A stretch of 64,000 bases of DNA, taken from DATLED01 sp035525495. GTDB lineage: Bacteria; Actinomycetota; Acidimicrobiia; Acidimicrobiales; CADCTF01. The notes below the pieces were generated by a model that made no database searches, was not told where the DNA came from, and saw only the letters and a list, made by a program, of their open reading frames with translations. How positions within the stretch are numbered: position 1 is the stretch's first letter; every line of letters starts with the position of its first letter. The position numbers and the translations under genes are program-made. Shown piece after piece: positions 1 through 8,283 of this stretch. The stretch lies in NCBI GenBank assembly GCA_035525495.1, contig DATLED010000098.1, forward strand, positions 3,150 through 67,149. Reading direction: 5' to 3'.

Positions 1-638
1 GGCTTCGCGATCCGGCGCGCCCACGCACGATCGCCCAGCGTCAGCGGCGCCAGCCCGGGCGGCACGCCGAGGCACTTCTGCGTTCCGCTGTAGGCGACGT
101 CCACTCCCCACGCATCGACGTCGACGGGGATGCCGCCGAGGGACGTGACGCAGTCGACGAGCAACAGCGAGTCGCCCTTGCCCGCGCCGAGCGCTTCGAT
201 TTCGTTGCGGACGCCGGTCGACGTCTCGGCGTGGACGACGGCGATCACCTTGGGAGACGGGTGCGCGTCGAGCAGCCGTTGGGGGTCGAGGGCGCGTCCC
301 CACGGCGCCTCGACGCGCACGACCTCGGCGCCGGCGCGCGCGGCGACGTCGCACATGCGTTCGCCGAACACGCCGTTGACGCCGACGACGACGGGGTCGC
401 CCGCTCCGACGGTGTTGACGAACGCCGCCTCCATCCCCGCCGAGCCCGTGCCGCTGATCGGCAGTGTGCGGGCGTTGGTCGTGCGGAAGACGGTGCGCAG
501 TCGTTCGCACGTCTCGTCGAGGAGGGCCACGAAGTCCGGGTCGAGGTGGCCGAGCATCGGGCGGCCGAGGGCGGCCATGGCCTCCGGATACGGGTTGCCG
601 GGCCCTGGTCCCATGAGGATGCGGTCGGTGATCGCCAC
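1..638 (-). CDS. Class V PLP aminotransferase (alanine/serine-glyoxylate type), 3' end cut off by window
   Basis: The first 212 residues are visible; the C-terminus lies outside the window. The N-terminus reads ITDRILMGPGPGNPYPEAM, typical of alanine-glyoxylate and serine-glyoxylate aminotransferases. These PLP enzymes transfer an amino group to glyoxylate. The later ISGTGSAGMEAAF and GVNGVFGERM segments and the SGTQKCLGVPPG segment, which carries the PLP-binding lysine, agree with the family. The GTG at 638 is chosen because an in-frame TAG lies just upstream and a -10-like TAGCAT sits 8 bases before it, implying a leaderless message. The exact donor substrate cannot be told from this part. 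Confidence 0.85.
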   Translation of the reverse strand, partial: MAITDRILMGPGPGNPYPEAMAALGRPMLGHLDPDFVALLDETCERLRTVFRTTNARTLPISGTGSAGMEAAFVNTVGAGDPVVVGVNGVFGERMCDVAARAGAEVVRVEAPWGRALDPQRLLDAHPSPKVIAVVHAETSTGVRNEIEALGAGKGDSLLLVDCVTSLGGIPVDVDAWGVDVAYSGTQKCLGVPPGLAPLTLGDRAWARRIAK

Positions 639-653
639 GACCGGCGATGCTAT

Positions 654-1340
654 CTACGCCGTTCTCGGCCCGAGACGGCGGCGGAGCTCGACGTACACCT
701 CCGTGCCGACCACGGCCTCCAGCTCGGTCCCGAGCGACTCGATCACCGGACGGTCGCCGACGTAGGCCAAGCCCCGCGCACCGGAGTCATCGTCGCCCTC
801 CGTGCAGCACCACGCCATCGTCTCGCCCTCCTCTCCCCAGTCGGTCCGGCTCCAGCGGCGGAGGGTCGCCGTCTCCGTGCCGTCGCCGGCGTCCTCCCAG
901 TCGACCTTGATCGGGAGCTGCCAGCACACCGACGGCTTCCACTCGGTCGGTGACTCCCCGCCGGCGACGGCTTCGAGGTGGAGGGCGCACCCGGTGCCGC
1001 CGGGGAAACCAGGTCGGTTCAGGAAGATACAGGCGCCGTCGACGACGCGAGTGGCGGTGCGCGTCTCGGCGTCGCTGAAGACCCCGTCGGCCTCGGCGGT
1101 CGCGTGGTGCTCGAAGCGTTGGGGGTCGATGCACGCGGCGAGGGCGCTGATGGCCATCGCCTCGTCGTCGCCGTCGAGGACCGCGCCGACCGAGCAGCAC
1201 CCGTCGCCCAGCTCTGGCGCGGGGCGCTCGTGGATGCCGAGGCACCCGCGGCCCCAGATGCACGTCCAGTTGGACCGGAGGAACTCGGCGTCGACGAAGC
1301 GCCAGGTGATGTCGCCGGTGCGGATCTCTTCCACGCTCAT
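654..1340 (-). CDS. Cysteine-rich conserved protein, possible metal or Fe-S binding
   Basis: This 228-residue soluble protein has no assignable function. Cysteines cluster near the N-terminus (WTCIWGRGCLGIHE, then GDGCCSVGA) and recur in AACID, DGACIF, GGTGCALH, VCWQL and AWCCTEG. The spacing recalls small Cys-rich Zn/Fe-chelating families such as YkgJ-like proteins, but I cannot assign it to one. The ATG at 1340 overlaps the stop of the upstream flavoprotein gene as ATGA, so the two are probably translationally coupled. A longer in-frame start at 1355 is possible. The coupling suggests a redox or metal-related role, which is inference only. Confidence 0.7.
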   Translation of the reverse strand: MSVEEIRTGDITWRFVDAEFLRSNWTCIWGRGCLGIHERPAPELGDGCCSVGAVLDGDDEAMAISALAACIDPQRFEHHATAEADGVFSDAETRTATRVVDGACIFLNRPGFPGGTGCALHLEAVAGGESPTEWKPSVCWQLPIKVDWEDAGDGTETATLRRWSRTDWGEEGETMAWCCTEGDDDSGARGLAYVGDRPVIESLGTELEAVVGTEVYVELRRRLGPRTA

Positions 1341-2542
1341 GAGCTTCGCACCCACGCGAGCGCACCCCGTGCCGCCGCGACGGCGGTGCTGAGGGTGGCC
1401 TGCAAGAGGTACCCGCCCGTCGGCGCCTCCCAGTCGAGCATCTCACCGGCGACAAACGTGCCGGGACGACGGTGCAACATGAACCGCTCGTCGATCTCGT
1501 CGAGGGCGATGCCGCCGGCGGTGGAGATGGCGCGACCGATCGGTTGGAGACCGGTGACATCGAGGCGGACGTCCTTGATCCGACGGGCGAGCTCACGAGA
1601 TGCCGTCGGGAGAGGGCCCGCTTCTCGGAGCAACCCGATGGCCGCGGGCGCCAGTCCCGCCGTGCGGCGGAGCGTCGACGACAACGAGTCCTTGGGGCGC
1701 CGACGGTTCTGGAGCCGCATGGCGAGCTCACCGGCGTCGACGTCAGGACGGAGGTCGATGCGGATGGCGGTGCCGCCGTCCCGCACCGACCGTCCGACGG
1801 CGTAGACCGGTCCACCCTCGATCCCGGACGCGGTGATCATGAGGTCGCCCCGCGCGACGGCGTCACCGGCACGGACCTCGACGGTCTTCAGGGCGGTGCC
1901 GGCGAACCGCTCGACGAACACGGACGACCACGGCACGGCGACACCCGCGTTGGCCGGCCGCAGCGGTGTGACGGCGATGCCGGCGCGCTCCACGACGCTG
2001 ACCCACGATCCGTCGGAACCCGTACGGGGCCAGCTGGCGCCGCCGAGGGCGAGGATCGTCGCTGACGCGACGACGTCACCGTCGTCGAAGCGGACGCGTC
2101 CCTCGTCGTCCCACCCGAGCCAGGTGCTCCGGGGACGCAGCACGACGCCGAGGTCGTCGAGTCGGCGCAGCCACGCCCGTAGCAGGGGCGTGGCCCGGAA
2201 CGCCTCGGGGAAGACCCGTCCACTCGTGCCGACGACCGCCCGCTGGCCGAGGGAGCCGGACCAGGCTCGAAGCTCGTCAGGACCGAAGGCGCGGATCGCG
2301 GCTTCGAGCGTGGGGCGGGCGTCGCCGTAGCGGTCGACGAGTCGGTCCAGCGGCTCGGTGTGGGTCAGGTTGAGGCCTCCGCGCCCCGCGAGCTGCAGCT
2401 TCCGGCCGGCGGAGGGCATCCGCTCGTGGATTGTGATGGCGACCTCTTCGCCAGACGACGCGAGGACCTCGGCGGCCATCAGCCCGGCAGGCCCTCCCCC
2501 CACGATGACGATCGCCTGCGGCACCTCCGGATCCTGACGCAT
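1337..2542 (-). CDS. HI0933/YhiN (BaiN-like) FAD-dependent flavoprotein
   Basis: A flavoprotein of about 400 residues. The N-terminus carries an FAD-binding Rossmann motif (AIVIVGGGPAGLMAAEVL), then the family motif SAGRKLQLAGRGGLNLT. The C-terminus has GGIALDEID and FVAGEMLDWEAPTGGYLLQ, the second FAD-contacting stretch of the HI0933/YhiN family. Some relatives are bile-acid or other enone reductases (BaiN), but most lack a known substrate. The ATG at 2542 shares the CATG with the divergent RIO kinase ATG. A GTG at 2524 with AGGA seven bases upstream is an equally good start and would separate the two genes. Confidence 0.85.
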   Translation of the reverse strand: MRQDPEVPQAIVIVGGGPAGLMAAEVLASSGEEVAITIHERMPSAGRKLQLAGRGGLNLTHTEPLDRLVDRYGDARPTLEAAIRAFGPDELRAWSGSLGQRAVVGTSGRVFPEAFRATPLLRAWLRRLDDLGVVLRPRSTWLGWDDEGRVRFDDGDVVASATILALGGASWPRTGSDGSWVSVVERAGIAVTPLRPANAGVAVPWSSVFVERFAGTALKTVEVRAGDAVARGDLMITASGIEGGPVYAVGRSVRDGGTAIRIDLRPDVDAGELAMRLQNRRRPKDSLSSTLRRTAGLAPAAIGLLREAGPLPTASRELARRIKDVRLDVTGLQPIGRAISTAGGIALDEIDERFMLHRRPGTFVAGEMLDWEAPTGGYLLQATLSTAVAAARGALAWVRSS

Positions 2543-3410
2543 GCTTGGCGCCTTGCCCCGATCACGCCCGCAGGACGACGAAGACTCGCCGAAGCACGAC
2601 GCCTTCCAACCGACCTCCCGCACGCCTCGCAAGAACTGGGACGACGACGTCCACGATCCGGAGCAGTCGACCTACACGTCGGCCGACCCGGGGCCCGCGC
2701 CGATCCCGGAGTGGGTGATCACCGACGACGCCGCGCGGCAGTTCGAGCGGGGCGTGATCAAGACGGGGAAGGAGGCCGACGTCCACCTCGTCGAGCGCGT
2801 CGTCGGCGACCGGACGAACCTGCTGGCGGCCAAGCGCTACCGCGATCTCGACGAGCGCACCTTTCGGGACGATGCCAAGTACCGCAAGCGGACGGGCGAC
2901 CGTCGCGTCGACCTGGCGATCGCGCAGGGCACCCGCGCGGGCGTGAGCTTCCGCGCGCAGCTTTGGCTCGAGACCGAGTTCGAGTCGCTGTCGAAGCTGT
3001 GGGAGATCGGGTGTGCGGTGCCGTATCCGGTGCAGAAGCTCGGCGTCGAGCTGATGATGGAGTACCTCGGCGACGAGTCCGAGGCCGCTCCGCGGCTGGT
3101 CAACGCCATCTCTGCGCTCGACGTCGACGCGCGACACGACCTCTTCGAGCAGCTGTGCGAGGCGCTGCGGTTGATGACGTCGATCAGCCTCGTCCACGGC
3201 GACCTCTCCCCCTACAATCTCTTGGTCTGGGAGGAGCGGCTGTACGTCATCGACCTGCCCCAGGCCGTCGACCCGATCCTGAAGCCGGAAGGGCTGTCGC
3301 TGTTGCAACGCGACGTGACCAACCTGTGCAAGTGGTTCACGTCGAAGGGCGTGGCGACGGACGCCGTCGCGCTGTCCCGGGAGCTGTTGGAGATGTTGCG
3401 CGGGACCTGA
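2541..3410 (+). CDS. RIO1-family atypical serine kinase
   Basis: A 289-residue RIO kinase. It has the flexible-loop glycine region GVIKTGKEADVHLVE, the ATP-binding lysine in LLAAKRYRDL, the catalytic loop LVHGDLSPYNLLV (HxDLSxxN) and the metal-binding IDLPQAVD, which corresponds to the DFG-like Asp motif of RIO proteins. RIO kinases act in ribosome maturation in archaea and eukaryotes. Bacterial members are less well understood, so the cellular role here is unknown. The first 60 residues are charged and probably disordered. It is transcribed divergently from the flavoprotein gene with almost no space between the starts. Confidence 0.9.
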   Translation: MLGALPRSRPQDDEDSPKHDAFQPTSRTPRKNWDDDVHDPEQSTYTSADPGPAPIPEWVITDDAARQFERGVIKTGKEADVHLVERVVGDRTNLLAAKRYRDLDERTFRDDAKYRKRTGDRRVDLAIAQGTRAGVSFRAQLWLETEFESLSKLWEIGCAVPYPVQKLGVELMMEYLGDESEAAPRLVNAISALDVDARHDLFEQLCEALRLMTSISLVHGDLSPYNLLVWEERLYVIDLPQAVDPILKPEGLSLLQRDVTNLCKWFTSKGVATDAVALSRELLEMLRGT

Positions 3411-3455
3411 GTCAGCGCAGCGCGGCGTAGCTCTTGTCGACGAGGTGGCGGGCGC

Positions 3456-4391
3456 TCATCTCCGCACGAGGCTCTGGACCATGCCCTCGAGGAGGTCGGC
3501 TTCGGACACGAGGCACTCCTCGAACCCGAAGTAGCGCATGACCGCGACCAGGATGAGGGCTCCGGCGACGGCGACGTCGACCCGTTCCGGGTCGAGTCCG
3601 GGGTTGGCGGCGCGATCCTCGGCGCACTCGGTGGCCAGGGTCCGGAAGACGTCCTCGGCGGCCTTGCGGGTGAGGACGTAGTGGTGGATGCGATTCGGGT
3701 CGTAGGTGTGCAATCCGAGCTCGACGGCGGCGACGGTGGTGACGCTGCCGGCGAGACCGACGAGGCGTGCGGCGTCGAGGGTCTGGGGCATGGTGCGGGC
3801 GACGTCGTCGAGGTGGATGCGGGTGACGTTCAGGGCGTCGGCGAGCTCGCCGGGATCGGGCGGGTCGCTGTGGAGGTAGCGCTCGGTCAGGCGGACGGAG
3901 CCGACGTCGATGGACACGATGCCGGTGGGGTCTTGGTGCCCGCCGTGGCCGACGACGAGCTCGGTGCTGCCGCCGCCGATGTCGACGACGAGGTAGGGAC
4001 CGAAGGCGGGGTCGAGGTCGCGGGTGGCGCCCGCGAAGCTGAGCCGGCCTTCCTCTTCGCCGGTGAGGAGCTCGGGGGTGGCGCCACCGGTGGCTCGTTC
4101 GATGGCGTCGAGGAGCGCTTGCGCGTTGGTGGCGTCGCGTGCGGCGGAGGTGGCGGCAACCCGGACCTGTGTGCGCGGGTCGTCGATGCCGTGGTGGTCG
4201 AGGCGCCGGCGGTAGTCGGTGAGCGTGTTGGCAACGCGAGCGATCGCCGCGTCGTCGAGGCGGTTCGTGCGGTCGACGCCGGCGCCGAGTCGGGTGATGG
4301 TGGTGCGGCGTTCGATCTGTCGCCCTTCGGCGTCGGCGACGAGGAGGCGGGTCGAGTTCGTGCCGCAGTCGATGGCGGCGACGTTGCTCAT
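3456..4391 (-). CDS. ppx: Exopolyphosphatase / pppGpp phosphohydrolase (Ppx/GppA family)
   Basis: A 311-residue member of the ASKHA sugar-kinase/actin fold. Visible motifs are the phosphate-1 loop AAIDCGTNSTRLLVAD, LLTGEEEGRLSF, the phosphate-2 loop VVDIGGGSTELVVGH and GLAGSVTTVAA. Family members degrade polyphosphate or convert pppGpp to ppGpp in the stringent response. The length matches the short actinobacterial Ppx1/Ppx2 type, which lacks the C-terminal HD-like domain. The ATG at 4391 overlaps the DUF501 stop as ATGA. DUF501 followed by ppx is a standard actinobacterial pair next to eno and ftsB. Confidence 0.92.
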   Translation of the reverse strand: MSNVAAIDCGTNSTRLLVADAEGRQIERRTTITRLGAGVDRTNRLDDAAIARVANTLTDYRRRLDHHGIDDPRTQVRVAATSAARDATNAQALLDAIERATGGATPELLTGEEEGRLSFAGATRDLDPAFGPYLVVDIGGGSTELVVGHGGHQDPTGIVSIDVGSVRLTERYLHSDPPDPGELADALNVTRIHLDDVARTMPQTLDAARLVGLAGSVTTVAAVELGLHTYDPNRIHHYVLTRKAAEDVFRTLATECAEDRAANPGLDPERVDVAVAGALILVAVMRYFGFEECLVSEADLLEGMVQSLVRR

Positions 4392-4852
4392 CGGTCGTAG
4401 GCGCCCGACGCGAGCTGTTCGTCGACCCACCGTCCGACGGGATCGTCGCCGCCGGCGAGGTGGTGGGCGTAGTGGGCGTGGAGGCACTTCACGCCGGTAC
4501 GGGTGCCGCCGACGCCGCCGCTGGGGCGCGGCCCGTGGTGCTCGGGCGGGATGGCGGCGTCGCGCTCGGCCGCGTAGCGATCGTGGGCGCGTTGGAGCTC
4601 GTTCGGATCGATCTCGTGCTCGGCACGGTCGACGCCGCCCGCGGCTTCGAGCCTGCTGATGCGGTCTCTCGTGATCGAGGCGAGCAGCCAGTAGCGGGTC
4701 GGCATGGGGCGACCGTCGTCGAGGACGGGCGCGTTGCGGACCACGAGCGGGTCGCCGGTGGCGAGGTCGCGCACGACGATCTCGTAGGCGCCCTGGGGGA
4801 TGCGGCCGAGGAGCGCCACGACCCGCGCGTGCTCCTCGTCGCTGGTGGTCAG
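4388..4852 (-). CDS. DUF501 family protein, apparent CTG start
   Basis: About 154 residues of an actinobacterial family of unknown function usually found between ftsB and ppx (Rv1025 in Mycobacterium tuberculosis). Recognisable segments are LLGRIPQGAYEIVVR, RPMPTRYWL, CLHAHYAHHLAGG and DPVGRWVDEQ. The conserved cysteine and histidines near the C-terminus suggest metal binding (inference). No ATG, GTG or TTG lies at a suitable place. A CTG at 4852 overlaps the coxG stop as CTGA and gives the expected N-terminal length. A GTG at 4819 would trim most of the N-terminus, and a GTG at 4888 would overlap coxG by 40 bases. Confidence 0.8.
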   Translation of the reverse strand: MTTSDEEHARVVALLGRIPQGAYEIVVRDLATGDPLVVRNAPVLDDGRPMPTRYWLLASITRDRISRLEAAGGVDRAEHEIDPNELQRAHDRYAAERDAAIPPEHHGPRPSGGVGGTRTGVKCLHAHYAHHLAGGDDPVGRWVDEQLASGAYDR

Positions 4853-5763
4853 CGTCGCTTGTTGCGCCGCCGGCGGCGCAGGAACCACACGATCACGAGC
4901 ACCCCGGCGACCACGGGGATGGCCCGCTTGGCGACCGGGACGCCGGCGGCGTCGAGGAGGTCGACGGGCTCCGACGCGTTGTGGTCGATCCTGCGGATCG
5001 TCGGCGGATCTTCGACACGCGCTTCGGTCGCTTCGGTCGGGGGGTCGGTGACGCCGATTGTGGCCACCGGCTCCGGCTCCGGCTCCGGCTCCGACTCGGG
5101 CTCGGGCTCGGGCGTGGTGGTCTTCGTCGCCGTCGCCGTCGCCGTCGGCGTCGTGGTGGCCGCCGCGACGGCGGGCTCCGGCTTCTTCCGCGCCGGCTTC
5201 TTCGGCTCCGCCTTCTTCGGCTTCGGCTCCGGCTCCGGCGCAGGTGATGGCGTCGTCGCCGCGGGGGCGACGGGGTCGCCGTGGGGTGGGGTCGCGCTGC
5301 CGTTGGACGCCGAGGGCACGCCGGACAGCAGGTCGTGCTCGAGGCACTCGACGAACTGCGTCAGCAACTTGCCCGATACGTCGACCAGCACGCCGCGGCC
5401 GAACTGCGCCACCTTGCCCGTGATCGTGAGGTTCGTCTCGACCTTGACCGCGGTGCCGTCGCCGTCGGCCGTGAGGGTGGCCGTGATGAGCGCCGACGCG
5501 TTCCCCTGGCCGCGGGTGTCACGACCCTCCGCCTTCAAGACCGCAACGTGCTCCACGTCGTCTCGCGACTTGAACGTCGCCTTGCCCTTGTACTGCGCGG
5601 TGATCGGCCCGACCTTCACCTTCACGACGCCGCGGAACTCGTCGCCCTCGATCTCCTGCAGCTGGGCGCCGGGCAGGCACGGGGCGATGCGCTCCACGTC
5701 GGTCAGGACCTTCCACGCGTCCTCGACCGGCACGCGTACCCGGAATTCGTTGGTCAGCTCCAC
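4849..5763 (-). CDS. coxG: CoxG-like SRPBCC protein with membrane anchor
   Basis: 304 residues. The first ~150 form the SRPBCC/START-like CoxG domain: VELTNEFRVRVPVEDAWKVL, then APCLPGAQL, ITAQYKGKATF and RGVLVDVSGKLLTQF. Next comes a long low-complexity linker rich in Pro, Glu, Lys and Thr. A single C-terminal transmembrane helix (AIPVVAGVLVIVWF) ends in a basic tail. CoxG helps anchor or mature CO dehydrogenase at the membrane in Oligotropha (family knowledge). This form is tail-anchored, so it may tether the molybdo-enzyme. The GTG at 5763 overlaps the mocA end by 10 bases, supporting co-transcription with the cox genes. Confidence 0.87.
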   Translation of the reverse strand: MELTNEFRVRVPVEDAWKVLTDVERIAPCLPGAQLQEIEGDEFRGVVKVKVGPITAQYKGKATFKSRDDVEHVAVLKAEGRDTRGQGNASALITATLTADGDGTAVKVETNLTITGKVAQFGRGVLVDVSGKLLTQFVECLEHDLLSGVPSASNGSATPPHGDPVAPAATTPSPAPEPEPKPKKAEPKKPARKKPEPAVAAATTTPTATATATKTTTPEPEPESEPEPEPEPVATIGVTDPPTEATEARVEDPPTIRRIDHNASEPVDLLDAAGVPVAKRAIPVVAGVLVIVWFLRRRRRNKRR

Positions 5764-6326
5764 TGGGCGAGGTCCTCCACGGTGTCGACATCCGCCGGAT
5801 TGCCCTCGCACGCTACTGCGCCCCACACCTCGGGCTCTCGTCGCATCAGTTCCCTCGCCCCCTCGTCGCCCGAGAACGACAGCCGATCCCACACCGAGGC
5901 GTCCAGGCGGACGGGATTGCCGCGCCGCCCGTCGTAGGTCGCCACGGCGACGGGCGGCGTCGGCCCGGCACCGGCCACCGCCCGCCACGCCGAGGCCGGC
6001 ACGAGCGGTTGATCCCCGAGACCGACCACGACCGCCGACAGCTCCAGCGTCCTGGCCCACGCCACCGCCACACCCAACGAGCTCGCCTGCCCCGAAGCCC
6101 ACGACGGGTTCGACAGCACCACGACGTCGCCCGCCACCAGATGGCCCATCGGCACGGCGCCCTCGACGACGGCAACCGGGCCCACGCCCGAGGAGATCGC
6201 CGCCTCGACCGCCCACTGCACCAACGGGCGCCCCCGGAACGGCGTCACCAGCTTGTGGGCACCCCCGCCGCCGGCGGCGAACCGCGACCCGCCGCCCGCG
6301 GCGAGAACGACACAACCAACGGTCAC
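5754..6326 (-). CDS. mocA: Molybdenum cofactor cytidylyltransferase-like protein
   Basis: A 190-residue nucleotidyltransferase of the MobA/MocA fold. It has the N-terminal signature VGCVVLAAGGGSRF, a lysine in AHKLVTPFRGRPLV, the Asp-containing VVGLGDQPLVPASAW and RRGNPVRL. MocA adds CMP to molybdopterin to make MCD, the cofactor of CO dehydrogenase and xanthine oxidase family enzymes. That fits its position beside coxS, coxM, xdhC and coxG. The GTG at 6326 overlaps the upstream cyclase stop as GTGA. A purely sugar-nucleotide role is unlikely given this context. Confidence 0.85.
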   Translation of the reverse strand: MTVGCVVLAAGGGSRFAAGGGGAHKLVTPFRGRPLVQWAVEAAISSGVGPVAVVEGAVPMGHLVAGDVVVLSNPSWASGQASSLGVAVAWARTLELSAVVVGLGDQPLVPASAWRAVAGAGPTPPVAVATYDGRRGNPVRLDASVWDRLSFSGDEGARELMRREPEVWGAVACEGNPADVDTVEDLAQWS

Positions 6327-7648
6327 GCCCAGGTGACCGCGAAGACCCGGTGCGGCTGCGACAGCCCCTTCAGGTCGATCTCCTGCCCGCGGTCGAACTC
6401 GAACTCGCCGCTCGACGCGCACAGCTCCTTCAACAACGCCGACACCAGGATCTCCTCACCTCGCGCCGCGGTGGCGATGCGCGACGCCAGGTTCACGGTC
6501 GAGCCGAGGAAGTCGTCGGCGTCCCGTATGGCCTCTCCGGTGTGCAGTCCCATGCGCACCCGCAACGGGGTGTCCGGATGGGCCGCAGTCCACGCCCACT
6601 GCTTCTTCTGGATCGCCTGTGCGCACCGCAGGGCCCGAGCGGCACTGTCGAACGCGACCATGAACCCGTCGCCGTGCACCTTCACCTCGAACCCGCGGTG
6701 GGTGAGCAGCTCCGCACGTACCAACCGGTAGTGCTCGCGCAGGACCTCGCGGGCTTGCATGTCGCCGAGCCGCTCGTTCAACGAGGTGAAGCCCTCGATG
6801 TCACTGAAGAGGATCGTGACCGTGCCTTCGGGGGCGACCTGCGAGCGGAGCTGCGTCCACTCGTCACGCACGTCCTCGGCCACCGCCTCGATGCCGCGGC
6901 GCAACTGTGGCGGAGGTTGACGGTCGAGCCCACGGGTCGGCGGGCCGTCACGGTCGCGGTCACGGCCGCGGTCGCGGTCGCGGTCGCGGTCGTGACGGTC
7001 GGCCCGACGGGCGTCGCGCTCGAGGCGACGCTGTTCGTGCGACAGCTTCTTCGTCTCACCGGGCGGCTTGCGGCTGCGCACGGTGACGCCGCCCATGAGC
7101 GCGAAGGCGCGCACCCGAACCAGCGGCGATCCCGGGATCACCGGCACGTCGCGGATCGCCGTCTGGTTCGAGCCCATGATCGGAAGACCCTGCATGACGA
7201 CCTCGATCCCCTCGGGGACGATGATGTCGACGCCACCCATCACCGCAAACGCGTGGATCGTCACTTCGTCACCGACGACCTCGGCCTGGCGCAGGTCCAA
7301 TTGGCACGACCCCATGATGCTGACGGCCGTGGTGCTGCCCTCCACGCGCCAGCGACCCTTGCGCTGGCTGCTGCTGAAGATGGACACGGTGACGTTGACG
7401 ACCCGACGCAGCCGCGACCCGGAGGCGGCCGCCGGTGCCGGCATGCCCGTGGTGCGGGGAACCACCACCGGCAGATCCCTGGTGACGACCTCGATGTCGT
7501 TGTTCGTCACCGCCGCGTAGACGTGACCGACCCGATCCGAGAACTCGTCGAGGGTGATTCGTCCGTCGCCGAGGTGGTGGCGGAGGAACGCGACCGCCCG
7601 CTCCCGCTCGACGTCGTCGATGCGGACGCTCGGGAGTTCGTCGCTCAC
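6323..7648 (-). CDS. DUF1707 - LiaF-like - class III nucleotidyl cyclase fusion
   Basis: 441 residues with three parts. Residues ~7-60 are DUF1707 (ERAVAFLRHHLGDGRITLDEF). Residues ~85-192 are a LiaF-C/DUF2154-like beta solenoid (AFAVMGGVDIIVPEGIEV, then AFALMGGVTV). Residues ~215-236 are an Arg/Asp alternating linker. Residues ~276-441 are a class III adenylate/guanylate cyclase domain with metal-binding Asp in LFSDIEGFTSL and GDGFMVAF, an adenine-type Lys just before the latter (KVHGD), Asp in DDFLG and the transition-state Asn/Arg in VNLASR. All catalytic positions look intact, so it should be active. The first two parts match the adjacent cyclase-free paralogue. No transmembrane helix is visible. 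The GTG at 7648 overlaps that paralogue's stop as GTGA. Confidence 0.85.
   Translation of the reverse strand: MSDELPSVRIDDVERERAVAFLRHHLGDGRITLDEFSDRVGHVYAAVTNNDIEVVTRDLPVVVPRTTGMPAPAAASGSRLRRVVNVTVSIFSSSQRKGRWRVEGSTTAVSIMGSCQLDLRQAEVVGDEVTIHAFAVMGGVDIIVPEGIEVVMQGLPIMGSNQTAIRDVPVIPGSPLVRVRAFALMGGVTVRSRKPPGETKKLSHEQRRLERDARRADRHDRDRDRDRGRDRDRDGPPTRGLDRQPPPQLRRGIEAVAEDVRDEWTQLRSQVAPEGTVTILFSDIEGFTSLNERLGDMQAREVLREHYRLVRAELLTHRGFEVKVHGDGFMVAFDSAARALRCAQAIQKKQWAWTAAHPDTPLRVRMGLHTGEAIRDADDFLGSTVNLASRIATAARGEEILVSALLKELCASSGEFEFDRGQEIDLKGLSQPHRVFAVTWA
6944..7003. repeat. CGGTCG hexamer-like microrepeat coding an Arg/Asp linker
   Basis: Runs of CGGTCG and CGGTCGCGGTCG encode alternating Arg and Asp (RDRDRDRGRDRDRD) in the cyclase fusion protein. 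Such a repeat can change length by slippage and the resulting charged segment is probably a rigid helix or flexible spacer. Confidence 0.8.
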
Positions 7649-8283
7649 CGCTGACGGGTTCGGCCGAAGCGACGATCGCCGATGCGGTCGCGCGGCAAGC
7701 GGACGCGCACGTCGCCGAAGACGGCGAAGGCGCGCACGGTGACGATCGGCGACCCCGGCACCGGAGGGGCCGAGCCGGTGTCGCATCGCGTGGAGCCGAA
7801 CAGCGGGAGACCCTGGAGGTTCACCTCGATGCCCTCGGGCACGATCACCGTGATGTTTCCGAAGATCGCCGCCGCGGTGACCAACGGGTTCGGGCCCTCG
7901 ATCGACGCTTCGCTCAGGTCCAGGGTGGCGTCCCCGAACGCCGCCACGAGCACGCACTCGTCGTCGAGGGTGAAGCGGCCACGCCGGTTGGCGCTGGAGA
8001 AGATGGCGATCAACCACCGCACGGCCCGGCCCCGCCGCGAGCCGATGGCCTCCGACGGGTCGTCGGCGGGCGGCGCTTCCTCGGACCAGGGCACCGGCAG
8101 GTCGCTCACGACGGCGTCGAGCTCGACGGCCGTCCGGGCGTTGTAGACGTCGCCGACGCGATCGCTGAACTCGTCGAGGGTGATGCGGCCTTCGGTGCAG
8201 TGCATCCGGAGGACGGCGACCACGCGGTCGCGGTCGTTGTCCGCGATCCGGGGCTCTGCGCGGCTCGACTCCTCAGGAAACAT
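7645..8283 (-). CDS. DUF1707 - LiaF-like protein (cyclase-free paralogue)
   Basis: 212 residues with the same first two domains as the downstream cyclase. The DUF1707 segment is VVAVLRMHCTEGRITLDEF. The LiaF-C/DUF2154-like solenoid is NITVIVPEGIEVNLQGLP followed by VRAFAVFGDVRVRLP. DUF1707-LiaF proteins often relate to envelope-stress sensing, but no function is established for this pairing. The side-by-side arrangement suggests duplication followed by capture of a cyclase domain, or its loss. The ATG at 8283 overlaps the xdhC stop by 11 bases, so the gene belongs to the cox transcription unit. Confidence 0.8.
   Translation of the reverse strand: MFPEESSRAEPRIADNDRDRVVAVLRMHCTEGRITLDEFSDRVGDVYNARTAVELDAVVSDLPVPWSEEAPPADDPSEAIGSRRGRAVRWLIAIFSSANRRGRFTLDDECVLVAAFGDATLDLSEASIEGPNPLVTAAAIFGNITVIVPEGIEVNLQGLPLFGSTRCDTGSAPPVPGSPIVTVRAFAVFGDVRVRLPRDRIGDRRFGRTRQR

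Noticed and set aside
231..953. Plus-strand frame of 240 codons
   Set aside because: It lies opposite the recognisable aminotransferase and Cys-rich genes and is a composition shadow typical of high-GC DNA.
6944..7003. CRISPR-like repeat array
   Set aside because: The repeats are hexamer-scale within a coding linker and have no spacers.
4460..7654. Plus-strand frame of over 1000 codons
   Set aside because: It runs antisense to five well-recognised genes (DUF501 to the cyclase fusion) and its protein is low complexity with no domain.
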